From: Voacanga thouarsii
Lineage: Eukaryota > Streptophyta > Magnoliopsida > Gentianales > Apocynaceae
Direction: 5' to 3'
Length of the DNA: 64,000 bases
Assembly (NCBI GenBank): GCA_026120185.1
Contig: JANUWF010001176.1
Coordinates: forward strand, 7,325,501-7,389,500
In this document: positions 37,901 through 48,983 of the stretch, one piece after another
Position numbering within the stretch: position 1 is the stretch's first letter
Layout of the letters: every line of letters starts with the position of its first letter
The notes under the pieces: generated by a model
Told to the model about the DNA's origin: nothing
What the model saw: only the letters and a program-made list of their open reading frames with translations
Databases searched by the model: none
Translations under genes and position numbers: made by a program

Positions 37901-38634
37901 AATGTGATTTTAACCTATCGAAAGAAGCTAATTTTTATATTAATGTGGATGACCTTTAGCATGTAATGGGATGTCAGGCTATAGAACAAGTTGGTTAAGA
38001 ATAAAATAGATTGACAATTAAAGATGTACCTTATTTGTCACTTTATTAAACTTTAGTGCTAAACTGGAAAAATGGAAGAAGTTATTCTTGTTGCCAAACC
38101 TAAATATTGTGAGATACAAGCTTAGTTAAGTTATATATAGATGTCAGTTTAAAGGTTAGACCATAATGTCAAATGACCAACAAACTCAACAGAGATATAT
38201 CATGTCCATCTATATTTTTCCACCACTCTTTTAATTTTGAAAAAATGCTCCAAATTTCTACAAAAATTTGGTTGTTACATTCTTCTTCCTACAAGTTTAG
38301 ACACGTGGAGCAATTGCCTTTAAAAATGTACTTTGCCAACTTGAAGATGGAAGTGATAATAGGGCTCTTAATTTCTACAGATTAAACATGATAGATGAAT
38401 TTGTTGAAATGGTTCCATAAATGATTAAAATTTAATCCAGTACCTTGAAGTTTTTGTGTTGTGACATTTTTTTAATCATGCAGGCATGAACCACTAGGGC
38501 ATTTGCTTGGGAAGGAATATTTTCTTCATGCTTATGGTCTACTTTATGCTCTATCTATAGATGTGGTTGCAAGTTTGGTTGCTCTGAGGAACAACAAGAG
38601 AGCTTGCTTTATGTTCTTGTTGAGCTGAAGTATT
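34950..38634 (+). pseudogene. Captured beta-1,3-galactosyltransferase (GT31 family) gene fragment with intron sequence
   Basis: Four coding islands occur in gene order. Island 1 (34950-35284) has an N-terminal hydrophobic anchor (CFLIGITIFLFNFIAIS), a Gly/Ser linker after VVWDRTG, then HKVMGFVGIQTGFGS and, after a frameshift, RCRALCQTCFPSNHQGL. Island 2 (37577-37665) reads [18 protein letters not shown], then [10 protein letters not shown], where family members have the metal-binding ADDDIYLRPD. Island 3 (37778-37868) reads LSLLLANEHLQTYLDYMKK then CLVFTDPKLK. Island 4 (38484-38620) follows an acceptor-like aatcatgcag and reads [20 protein letters not shown] then [17 protein letters not shown]. 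The RRLEEATGLAFRF-type part between islands 1 and 2 was not found. GT31 enzymes of this kind add galactose to glycans in the Golgi. Stops, frameshifts and a missing segment make it non-functional. Genomic capture, not reverse transcription, is implied by the retained intron. Confidence 0.85.
35290..37576 (+). other. Non-coding interior of element H
   Basis: AT-rich DNA between galactosyltransferase islands 1 and 2, probably a mix of introns and other captured sequence. A 15-base G run lies at 37362-37376. An open stretch at 37044-37351 has a coding-like look but I could not match it to any family. Confidence 0.4.
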
Positions 38635-39480
38635 CTCTTCAATGTGTGGATAATATTTTTTGTATTCTTTGAATGTTCTTCTTTTTTTTAATAATATGCC
38701 GATCAATATTAAAAGGCTTCAGTACCAAATTATTCCTAGCTTTGTTGTTCGCTTTGCCTGAATAAGTGGTCCACTTATTTTCAATGCTTTTCTTGTACTA
38801 TTTCATAAGGCTTCCAATTATAAGGATGATGTGATACTCTTTAATAATTGAGTTCTACGAGTATGGGTTTTCCTTAGTAATTGATCTGCAAAACATCTCT
38901 CATTGTTTACTAAAAATGATTAATCATTTGTAATAAATTTTAAGTTTTTTTTTTTTGTTTGAATTTCAACTATCTAAATATCATTTAGTTAGTTCAAACT
39001 TTACTTATTATTTCTATGGTATTTTTTTTTTTCTTAATGATAGGAGGAATGAAGAACAAAATGGTTGAATGTTCATTTAACTATGTCATTAATTTTATCC
39101 TCAATGAATTTTTATGAACTTCTGGTGGATGTCATGGTTAGGATTGTGGTTTTGTTATATAGTATTTTGAATTAATATCAAGGGTTCGATTAATATTACT
39201 TATCAAACTCCATTTAGTTTTTAGGCATATGTTAAGTTATTATTACTGAAAGATGGCATTTTGATTGTTCAATCTATTGATGGTAGTTGATTATTAATAT
39301 TGGAGCATTTTATGGTTTTATATGTGTAGTAGATGACGATATTATTAAAGTAAAGGGAAAAATTAATTTCATGTTTTTATTACAATTTTTCATTTATGAT
39401 GGATAATTTCAAATACGATTATTAGGATAAATGCAATATTACTACGGATTTGCATTTGTGGTGAAAAATATTAATATATA
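38635..39480. other. Non-coding interior of element H, right part
   Basis: AT-rich, with no gene or repeat that I can name. It leads into the subterminal repeat zone. Confidence 0.4.
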
Positions 39481-41010
39481 ACAATGTAAAAAATTTGTCA
39501 TAAAATTATGACAAATGATTTTTCTAATGCTGAAAATTTTGCAGCAAAAAGCTTTAATTACAATAGTAAGAAAACCATAACAAATGGGCATTGCCTAAGG
39601 TTAAGTCAATTTGGAAAAGAACCGTGACAAAAAGTATTATTTCCAATGGAAACTAAATCGTAACAAATTATATTCGCCATAATTGTAAAAATGATGGAAA
39701 AATTGTAACAAAAAATTGAAATCTTTACCCACAGTTACTAACGGTTGGAAAAAATTGTGCCAAAAAGTTCAGGAACAAATACTATACTTTATTTACAATG
39801 GTTCTAAAACTGTGGTAAATCCGTGGCAAAAAGTAATCCCCATGGTTACACAGCTGTAGCTAACTTTTTGCCATGACCGCAATGCCCACGCCGTGAAAAT
39901 TGTGGCGTTTCTATGGCAAAAACGTATTTGCCACAGTTTTAGCCCAATTTGTAACACTCTCTCTAGCATTGCCAAAAGCTATCTTTTTGTAGTACATTTA
40001 GTAGGGGACCAACACAAGAAGAACAACGCCTAAAGAAGAAATGGACCGAGCATTAAAACGATTCCTAAAATTTTATCCTTCTTGGTTTTATAGAAAAGCA
40101 GATCAACAATAGCAGGCTAAGTCATGGATGGAACAGATGGAAGACATATTCATAGTTTTAGATTATTCAGAGCAGAGAAAGATTCAATTTACTATATTTC
40201 GACTTCAGAGGCCCACTCGAGAGTGGTGGTTGTGAAAAAGAGAAGTTTGAGAACAAAAACAAAAGGACTGGACTAGGAAAGAATTTTTTAAAAGAATTTA
40301 AAAATAAATTCATACCTTGCCAAGTAGTTGTAGGAAATGAAAAAGAATTTCAAAATTACAAACAAGTAGAGAGGATTGTTGGAAAGTATGCTGCTGAGTT
40401 TACTCGGCTTTCAAAATATTGTCCTTTATTAGTGCAAACAGCATCAGATCAAACTCGGTGGTTCACAAAAAGATTATGGCCAAAGTTAAGCTGAACATTG
40501 ATTGCCATGGCCACAACTAGATATAGTGTTGCTGTAGAAATAGCTTCTTGATTGGAAGGGGACGATTTAGAACAAGTTAGACAAGATTGCTAAAGGGGAG
40601 CAGAACCCAGTCAACAAACTATGGAAGAATTTCTAAGAAAAGAAGGATCAATTCTGGAAAAGATGGAATATAAGTAGTGTACTTATTGTTAAAAGGGTGG
40701 ACATACTTATGAGAAATACAAACAAAAAAGGGGGCGGGGGGAGGGGAGGGCTTAGGGCATGTTATCATTATGGAAAAATGGGACACAATTTAGTTAATTA
40801 TTCATATGTTAAAAGATAGAAAAGTATACCACCTGATCAAGAAAGATTCAAGTTAGGACAACTAAAAAAAAAGCAAAAGACCTATCAAAAATCCATAGCA
40901 GCCGTGAATAAGGAAGAATCAGATGCTATGAGGAAACTAGAAATAGATGTCTGACAAAAACTAAGGTAAGTGTAAATTTCGTAGATGAAATTTCTTAAAG
41001 GAGGTAAGAT

Positions 41011-43467
41011 TGTAATACCCCTCCCTAAGTAATTATTGAATACACGAATTATTTGATGGGAAATAATTATATATAGAAATATGGATGGTTGCTAATACAA
41101 CAAAAGAAAGGCCATTAAGTGGGCCCATTGAAAAAAGGAAGAGAAAGAAGTTATTATATAGATAGCTCATGGGGCCCAAGATATTAATTGGAGGTGGCAC
41201 ACTACATTTAATGAAGTTTAGATATTTATAGGAAAGCTATTTGACTTTAGAAAAAGTCATTTGACCATGCATGATAAAGTGAAGCTTCTTACATTTTCCA
41301 TAAACTTCTTATACTTTCCAATTTCTTCTATTACCCTCTTCTAAGTTCTACACCTTTCTAAAGATTGCCAAGTTATAAAGGAAAGGTTCTTCACCCTTCT
41401 AAAGATTGCTAAGCCAAGAAGAGAAAAAAATAAAAAGAGAGAATGGAGAAGAAAAGGGAATATCAAGAGAAAAAGAAAGGGAAACCAAGAGGAAGAAAGG
41501 AAAAAGGAAAGAAAGAGAAAGAGACCGAAAGAAAGAAGAAGAGAAAAGGGAAGAAGAAAGTTGCATCTTAGTTCAATCAAAGAAGGTAAGGTCTTTTCTA
41601 CTTGAAGTAAAGTTATTCTACACGTGATAAGGATCATTTTGATATAGTTTTTTATGTTTGAATCCATGAAAACTTGATTAGAAGTTGTGGTTGAACTTGT
41701 TGTTTATGCAAAAGTGACCGGCTACAAGAAGAGAAGTTATTGTTATATTTTATACTTCACTTGATGCATTTGAAGTAAGATAAATGTTGAAGATTGGCTA
41801 AGGTGAGTAATGAAGAAGTAATAAATTAAAGGAAAAATGTAGCCATACTTTGTTAGAAAATGAAAACCAGAATAGTTTTTGTTTAGTAGTTATTGATTAC
41901 TTTTTATTAGTGTGTGTTGGGTATGAAATCACCATGGCTGAACCCCAGAGATTGCTAAGATGTTAGGAGGAGTTTGAAGTAGATATTATTGTGTTTTAAT
42001 TGCTAAAAATGTTATTGAGCAAAAAAATAACATTCTACCATTAAAAGAAATAGTCATTGTTAAGAGTGCTAGCTGTTTTGTTAATAACAGTACCAAACGG
42101 CTAAGAATGTTGGGGTTTTGTGACTTTGAATTTCTAGATAAATGTCTTAACTTCATATTGGAACAATTTTGCTAGATCAAAATTTATGTGGAAAGCATGG
42201 GAGCTTGCCATGTTGGAGGTTAAATTTCTATTTTTGTTTCATGAAAAATGCTAGTTGCTTTGACATGATTTGGAAATGAAGATAAAATAACTTCATATGT
42301 TAACAAACCTTAGAAGTATACATCATACTTATGAGGTTCTGTATTATATTAAACAAGAATAAGAATATTTTCTTGTTGTAGGCAAATCCGACCCAAGGAA
42401 ATCTCTAAACTAGCGAAGGTGAACAAGTGAATAAAAGATAGTCAAGATGAGTCCCTTGGTTTCCAAACTCCATTAAGCTAAGTTTTTTTCTATTATATTT
42501 AGACATGAATCCTTTACCTTATTGAAGTAAAGAATTATACATATTCTAGTGAATTTCTTTATTTCCTAAACTTTAGTTTAGCAATGTGTTTTATACTTAA
42601 GGGATGCCCTACCATGTTTATACCTAAGTATACCCCATTTTATATATCAATTTCTAGACAATATGAATTATTTGAATTCTTTTCTTGTTAATAGCTTGAA
42701 TATGTTTCCACTACAAGTTGAGACCATATTTTATGACACTTCTCTTCTTGTATTGCACAACATGACAAAGTTAAGGAAAAGGGATATTAAACAGTTTCTA
42801 TCACTTGGACAAGAACATGTCTATTAGTGTAAACATTGAGTACTCAGCGAGAGCTTTTTTCTTTTACTAGTTTACATTAGATATAGATGACTCCGAGTAA
42901 TCTGATCAGTTTTGACATTCATCTTACTCTAAATAGGATGGCAATACATTGGGGTTAGCTAATCTTGGCATAAGCTTTATTCCTGGCATAAGCACTGATT
43001 CTTGGTGTAAGTACTAATCCTGGCATAACTCCTGATTGTTTTGCCTGCATGTTGGCTAGTTGAATTCATTGAGTTCAACTCATACAAATCATGAATTGAT
43101 GTATCCTGACTCATGAGTTTTTGAACATTTTTCAAAAATGGCACACGGGTTTTACTCTATACATTTCCTTATAAGGTTGAATCATTGTTACTTGATCATA
43201 CCTCTTACAATGTGTTCAAATACACTATTTTGCCTACATTTTTTAATATTACTTTATTTATAAGACATTTTTAGTGAAAAAATACTAGCGCATGCGAGAC
43301 TCATTAAGTTTTATACTCATACATGTGTTATTTCATCTCTGAAAATTTTAGAGTCCAGATCGCAGTAGTGGATTTTCAAGGCTCAAGCTACTCTTTTAAT
43401 GTACATAAAACCTTGGATAGAGTTTGTATATGTGTAGTAGACTTGGCTTCTTTTGGACATATGTATC
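41011..43467 (+). repeat. 3' LTR of element F, truncated
   Basis: Starts tgtaatacccctccc directly after a purine tract and aligns with the two parts of the 5' LTR without either nested insertion. It stops near 43467, about 150 bp short of its expected end, where Athila-type interior sequence begins. It preserves the empty target site of LTR G. Confidence 0.88.
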
Positions 43468-43481
43468 AAAGAGGGAGGTGC

Positions 43482-44290
43482 ACAGAAAATAAGAGAGGGT
43501 TTTGAAAAATGGAAGGTGCACAGAAAATAATAGTTGCAAGGAATGTACATGCATGGCCCCCCTTCCGTAATACTTTTTTAGACATATAAATCAAGTTTCC
43601 AACACAAAGATGTAAATTATGTCTAAAAAGTATGTAAAGATGATAATCACCACTTATCCCTTCAAAAGATTTGTCACAATTGAAATTTCTCTTTGAACCT
43701 AGTAATGTAGATCTTAAAGATGGAATTAAGAAATCCTTATTTTTAACACATCTATAAATACCAAGTTATCTCTCTAAAATTGGGGTGAAGGGTATGAGTA
43801 GTGAACATCCTCTAAGGGTTTTTAATGAGACATCATGAAAAAATTCAACCTCTTGAGGCATGTGAAATTCCACACATCATAAATGGACTCATTAGGCTCT
43901 GTGAGTTGAGAGGTACCTATAAATTCATGTGACAAAGACAAATTAGAAAATAAGAGCATAGAATAGAATTAAAAATTTTCCCCGTCACATTGTGCAATTG
44001 TTCCTTGTATCCTCTTTCCTTTCCTTATGAGTCTTTTTGTTCAAGTGTATGTGTCTTTATGGCATCTTCAATCAACTTGGCTAGTTGTGTTCTTTGATAT
44101 CTCGTTCGTTGGAAAGATTCTTCATGCCACTTAACAGATAAATTTGTATTGGTGACAAAAGAATGCATTCATGCTTCAAGTGACGTCTCACAAAAAGCGT
44201 CAATCTAAGCCTGCAAATTTGCCAAATTCTCATTATTGTAGCTCCATTTATCTTATGTCCAAAAGTAATTGTCTATGATGATGTCAATCT
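43482..44290 (-). pseudogene. Private ORF of the non-autonomous Athila-type family (third copy, partial)
   Basis: Same sequence order as 47810-48629, read on the minus strand. The start codon has become ATA. Segments matching QLAKLIEDAIKTH and the NFTCLKE region are recognisable but frame-broken. Truncated at the left by the junction with the LTR of F. Confidence 0.6.
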
Positions 44291-44597
44291 CACATTTAAA
44301 GAAAAAAAAAATAGAAAAACAAAGAAAAGAAAAAAAACAAAAGCGAAAAACAAATAATAGAAAAATAAAGCAAAGGAAAACACACATTAGATATAATCCT
44401 AAACTGCCTAAACACAAAAGTTAGTGATATTTACAAGTACAATATGAGCTAAGCAAGTTAATCAAGTCACATAATGTTACAAACTATAAGATATAGCACC
44501 TATTTATACAAAGAACATATATGCATATTAACATATAGACATATAAATATATAAACTTGGTTAAATTAACAAAATTCAAACTTTCATGATATTGTTC

Positions 44598-44614
44598 CCT
44601 GACAACAGCGCCAA
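44598..44614 (-). other. Primer-binding site, left unit of element E
   Basis: The minus strand reads TGGCGCTGTTGTCAGGG, close to the tRNA-Asp-type site of Athila elements. It is preceded by the LTR end gcgtatca. Confidence 0.88.
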
Positions 44615-44619
44615 AAACT

Positions 44620-46037
44620 TGATACGCAAATTTTGAGTGTATAAAAATTATCAAATTTAAATCCATCCATTAGTCATGTTTTAATGAAAACATTAATCCC
44701 AAAATACACATACGAGTAAGTATACTCATCACAAGCATAGTATAAGAAATTAACAAGTATCGATATTCAAATGAATATGTACACACTAATTACTTTTCAT
44801 TCATTATTTAACCAACCCAAATAAAGTGAAAAAATAAGAAAAAGAAAAAAATAAAGAAATATATACAACTCAATGATGTAGGAATATGCAATTTAGACAA
44901 TTATCCTCGAAAACATGATAATAAATCAACTAGCAATTCCCTCAATTAAGTATCATTTTGGCATCATGAAGGATATAAAATAGAATTTAATCATTTCCCA
45001 AGTCATTAATCTACTTAGATAAATTCCACTTCTTTTTTCAATATATGGAATTACTATCTTTTTATTAATATTAACAGATTTGTCAATCAAGTTAACATAT
45101 CCAAAATATACATTAAGCTCAATTCATTATAACATAAAATTAACTAATAACCCTTTGCTCGAGGTGAAATCAATTAATCTTTGATTACTTTAGTCCTATA
45201 ATCCTAACTTCGTCGTTCAAGTCCATTAAGATTAGACAAATACGAAATCAATGCAATAAACTCCTAATATTGTTTTCCCAAGTCAATTAGAAAAACTCGC
45301 ATCAATAACTAATGATAACAAGTAATCAAACATCAAAGATGAAAAATGATTAATCAAATAACTAAATTAACAAAAAACTATAAATCTAAAATAATGTTAA
45401 ATTATAATAAAGACATTAACTACATCATTGTTAAAGAATAAGAAAACAAAGATAAAAGAAAGCACTCATAGACAAGCCTCTTTCTTCTCATTTGAAGACT
45501 CTCTTGAACAACTCTCCTTATTTTGGTGAATTTCTCCTTCAATGAGTGTTTGGAATTTTAGCTCTTGGATCCACCTATAATTCCTTGAGTTTTTCCTTAC
45601 TTTTATAGGCCTCTTAAATGCAAAATTCGTAGTTTGGGAAGTCTTAACCGAGTAAGATTCGAAAAATACCAAAAATCAATGGAAAATTTTTAAATTTGGG
45701 TACAGAATTTTGGCTTTTCAGAACGGGCCTAGCACCGGGTCTAGTTGACCCACCTATGCTAGGTGCACTCTACTTCTCCTCTAAATTTTGCTCTGTTTTC
45801 TTCTAGCCGTCCAGAATGGACCTGGCGCCTGGTCTACTTGAAAGACCTGGCGCCAGGTGTGCTCTGGAAAATTTATTGTTTTGCTTGAAATCATCTTAAA
45901 TCTGTATAAATTCGTCAAAAACACTTTCTGCAAGCAAAAATGTTAAATAGGAAGAAATAAACCTAGTTATTGCAACAAATGTAACTCAAAACAATCTCAA
46001 ATAATTAGAAAAATAATAGTGATTTTAGCCTCTATCA
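44620..46037 (-). repeat. Middle LTR of element E
   Basis: 1418 bp. On the minus strand it starts TGATAGAGGC and ends GCGTATCA. It contains an aacctggcgcc-type palindromic block (45720-45870) and a TATA box (45599-45608). It aligns with 48984-50387. Confidence 0.9.
45599..45608 (-). promoter_or_regulatory. LTR TATA box of element E (middle LTR)
   Basis: The minus strand reads cctataaaag. The same string is at 49951-49960 in the right LTR. The related LTR at 59396-61310 has cctataaata at the matching position. Confidence 0.6.
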
Positions 46038-46056
46038 CGCACCCCCACACTTGAAC
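46038..46056 (-). other. Polypurine tract of element E
   Basis: The minus strand reads gttcaagtgtgggggtgcg, directly before the LTR start and preceded by the conserved gaggacaagcaaa box. Confidence 0.75.
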
Positions 46057-47800
46057 TTTTGCTTGTCCTCAAGCATAACACTTTAACTAAGAAATCATTA
46101 AGAAAACACAACTTTTTACTTTTTCCAACAAAAACTTCTTTACCATAGCACAGATTATAACTTCCCTTCAAAATTTATTCATACCCTTTGAAAATAATTC
46201 AAACTTTGAAACATTTGACATGACATTACAAAACTCTTGAAGTCAAATTAATCAAGCATATACCTTAATTTAAGAAAATTATTTCACCCTTCAAGTCAAA
46301 ATATAGATAACATGAATCACACAAATCAAGCCATCTACCAACGCAAGTATTATAAATCTAAAAATTATACAACTCAAGTCATGATGTAAGAAAAGCACTT
46401 GTATGTTCTTCTCTCTAATTTTTTTTCAATGACTTAGGGCATTGATAACCTCAAGTGTATGGATTTCTCTTCACACACTGTATTAGCCCCCTTATAGTCA
46501 TCACTCATTATTTTTCAACAAATTTCCTCCCTTTTGCTTTAGGGAATTCATAGCCTTAAGAAAGTGAATTTCTCTTCACTATCCGTATTGGCCCCCATAT
46601 CAAGCCAAAAAAAAAAAAAAAAAAATCATCTTCAAAAAGGAAGCAATCAACTCATTCTTTCAATTTTCAACTCACAAGAATTTTTCACAATTCTCCACAA
46701 TCTTTCCTCTCAAAAATCCTTTATCAACTCACCTTCCTTATTATAACTCAAAGCTAAGCAAAGTTTAAACCCAAATACAAGGGTTAGTCAACAAACTTTC
46801 TCCATATTTATCATATCCTCCATATTCAAAATAGATGAGTCAAATAACATTCAAGTACCAATACATAAACAAGATTAACCAACATTTTCAAATCTTGACC
46901 ATATCTTATCTTAATAAACCAATTTCATAAAGATCCACCAACTGAATGACAAAAAATTATATCCAAGTAAGAAAAAGAATTACAACCCTCTTTTAAACAA
47001 TGAAAACCACTGAAATTTGTGAAAAAATTTATACAAAAATGATATGAAAAATATCTTCAATACCTAAACTCTCTCCCCACACTTAAACAGGACGTTGTTC
47101 TCAATAGCCAAAAATACAACAATCAAAGAAAAGCCAAGAAAACCAAAACAAATAAAGAGAAAAAATAGAAAAAAGAAAATACTTCCATAATCATGTTCCA
47201 TAAGCTCAAGTTAGCTCCAAAATCTCCAAACTTTCAAATTTTCAAATCTTCAAAATTTTTAACAAAAAAATTAGTTTGATACCAAGAAAACATGAAGATA
47301 ATTGATAAAACTTTGGACAAAGAATATCATCTAACAACCTCCCCCCCCCCCATACTTAAATTGGACAATGTCCTCATTGTCCAAAAATTAACACATGAAA
47401 GTATCTCCAAATGGACCAAAAATGATAAAGGAGGAGAGAGTGAAGCAATACTCCACAAGTGCAATAAGCTCCAATAGATATCACAGATGGAAATAGAGAC
47501 AAATGGCTAGTCTATGAAGATATTATTCGTACCTACAAAAGAAAACAAAAATAAAAGCACAAAGAAAATAATAGCAAAATAAAAACATGCCTAAATAAAA
47601 GACAACAAACAAAATAAAAATATTAATAAAAATCCTAACGAAACAAATAAAGACACGACTCACTCCCCTACACTTAAGTTGAAAAATATTTTCCTTATTT
47701 GAGAGAGAAAAAACAAAACACTTAACAAAACCAAACACAAAACAAAAATACAAACTCTTTCCACTCATCATACTTCCTAATCAATCCTTTGTAACAGACA
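46057..47800 (-). other. 3'-UTR-like region of element E
   Basis: No coding. Several phrases of the type gtgtgggga...ttgagaacaa and gacaatg...tccaattta recur (47083, 47350, 47663), matching 61311-62400 and 9465-10909. Includes a poly-C run (47340-47351) and A-runs. Confidence 0.6.
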
Positions 47801-47809
47801 TGAATGTGC

Positions 47810-48629
47810 ATTGAAAAAGGTAGGCATGATGAATGTAGAAGTAAGAGAGGGTTTTGAAAAATGGAGAGTGCACGGAAAATAATAGTTACAAGGAATGTAC
47901 ATGCATGACCTCCCCTTCCGTAACACTTTTTTAGACATACAAATCAAGTTTGCAACACAAAGATGTAAATTATGTCTAAAAGTGTGTAAAGATGAGAATC
48001 ACTACTTATCCCTTCAAAAGATTTGTCACAGTTGAAATTTCCCTTTGAACCTAGTAATGTAGATCTTAAAGATGGAATCAAGAAATTCTTACTTTTAAAA
48101 CATCTACAAATACTGAGTTACCTCCATGAAATTGGGGAGAAAGGTATGAGTGGTGAATATCCTCCAACGGTTTCTTATGAGACATAATGAAAAAATTCAA
48201 CTCCTTGAGGCATGTGAAGTTCCATGCATCATAAATGGAATCATTAGGCTCCGTGAGTTGAGAGATACCAATAAATTTATGTGACAAAGAAAAATTAGAA
48301 ATATGAGAGTATAGAATAGAATAAAAAAAATTTCACATCACATTGTGTAATTGTTCATCATATCCTCTCTCCTCTCCTAGGGAGTCCTTTTGTTTAAGTA
48401 TATGGGTCTTTATGGCATCTTCAATCAACTTGGCTAGTTGTATTCTTTGATGGCTCATTCGTTGGGAAGATTCTTTGTGCCACTTAACAGATAAATTGGT
48501 ATTGGTGACAAAAGAATACATTGAGATTTCAAGTGATGTCTCACAAAAAAGGTCAATCTGAGCCTGCAAATTTGCCAAATTCTCATTATTGTAGCTCCTT
48601 GTATCTTATGCCCAAAAGTAATTGTCCAT
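47810..48629 (-). pseudogene. Private ORF of the non-autonomous Athila-type family (best-preserved copy)
   Basis: The minus strand starts ATGGACAATTAC (MDNYF) about 330 bp after the primer site. The frame then gives NLANLQAQIDLFCETSLEI, VKWHKESSQRMSHQRIQLAK and LIEDAIKTHILKQKDSLGEE, which is rich in Glu/Gln/Lys and probably helical. After a frame change it gives KFIGISQLTEPNDSIYDAW, NFTCLKELNFFIM and KKPLEDIHHSYLSPQFHGG. There is no similarity that I recognise to gag, protease, polymerase or integrase. Conservation of the same two blocks in three elements here suggests it was once translated. The function is unknown. Confidence 0.6.
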
Positions 48630-48962
48630 GATGATGTCAATCTCGCGCTCAAAGAAAAACAAAAATCAAACAAAAAACAAAAATAATAGAAAAACAAAGG
48701 GAAAAAGGAAAAATAAATAATAGAAAAATAAAGAAATGGAAAACGCACATATTAGATATAGTCATAAACTACCTAAACACAAAAGTTAGTAGTATTTACA
48801 AGTACAATATGAGCTAAGCTAGTCAATTAAGTCATATAATGTTACAAACAACAAGATATAGAACCTATTTATACAAAGAACATATATACATATTTACATA
48901 TAGACATATAAATATATAAATATGGTTAAATCAATAAAATCCAAGTTTTCATGATATTGTTT

Positions 48963-48978
48963 CCAGGCAACGACGCCA
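48963..48978 (-). other. Primer-binding site, right unit of element E
   Basis: The minus strand reads TGGCGTCGTTGCCTGG, tRNA-Asp type with one or two changes. Confidence 0.85.
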
Positions 48979-48983
48979 AAAAC

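Larger units (their letters stand above)
32678..39993. mobile_element. Element H: CACTA-like non-autonomous transposon carrying a captured host gene
   Basis: The ends are inverted: actaccc, an A-run, then tgacttttggcaac at the left, and on the opposite strand actacaaaaagatagctttt ggcaa at the right. Both ends share ACTAC and CTTTTGGCAA. A 4-bp duplication, acat, flanks it (32674-32677 and 39994-39997), and the gag of F reads across when the element is left out. Subterminal zones at 32700-32960 and 39480-39980 are packed with tttttgccac and gtggcaaaaag variants in both orientations, as in CACTA elements. No transposase is visible. CACTA elements usually make 3-bp duplications, so the family is probable rather than certain. 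The element is 7.3 kb long. Confidence 0.68.
32522..40975 (+). pseudogene. Gag of element F, split by the CACTA-like transposon
   Basis: Begins MPPKHIICGRARDQTRGSSA at 32522, a typical chromovirus gag start. It is interrupted at 32677 and resumes at 39998 with a capsid region whose traces are REWW-like PLESGG, FKNKFIPCQVV, EKEFQNYKQVERIVGKYAA, EFTRLSKYCPLLVQTASDQT, RWFTKRLWP, AMATTRYSVAVEIAS and LEGDD. Two CCHC knuckles follow (CTYC*KGGHTYEKY at 40679 and ACYHYGKMGHNLVNY at 40756), in which three cysteine positions are now tyrosine. Gag forms the particle that packages element RNA. Several stops and frameshifts show it is inactive. Nothing of pol follows; the 3' LTR starts 35 bp later. Confidence 0.85.
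24853..43467 (+). mobile_element. Element F: gag-only chromovirus-like LTR element with two nested insertions
   Basis: The 5' LTR is 24853-26680 plus 31237-32126. The iMet primer site is 32129-32140, gag is 32522-32677 plus 39998-40975, a purine tract lies at 40998-41009, and a 3' LTR starts at 41011 and is truncated near 43467. The LTRs start tgtaatacccct. The stretch before the 3' LTR (gatgaaatttcttaaaggag) matches the conserved end of plant Tekay/Del-type chromoviruses, but protease, polymerase and integrase are absent. Without the insertions the interior is only about 1.55 kb. It is either a pol deletion or a TR-GAG-type non-autonomous element. Confidence 0.8.

Noticed and set aside
34950..38634. 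Functional galactosyltransferase gene
   Set aside because: Stops, frameshifts, a missing segment and N in place of the third Asp of the metal-binding DDD motif. It is enclosed by transposon ends.
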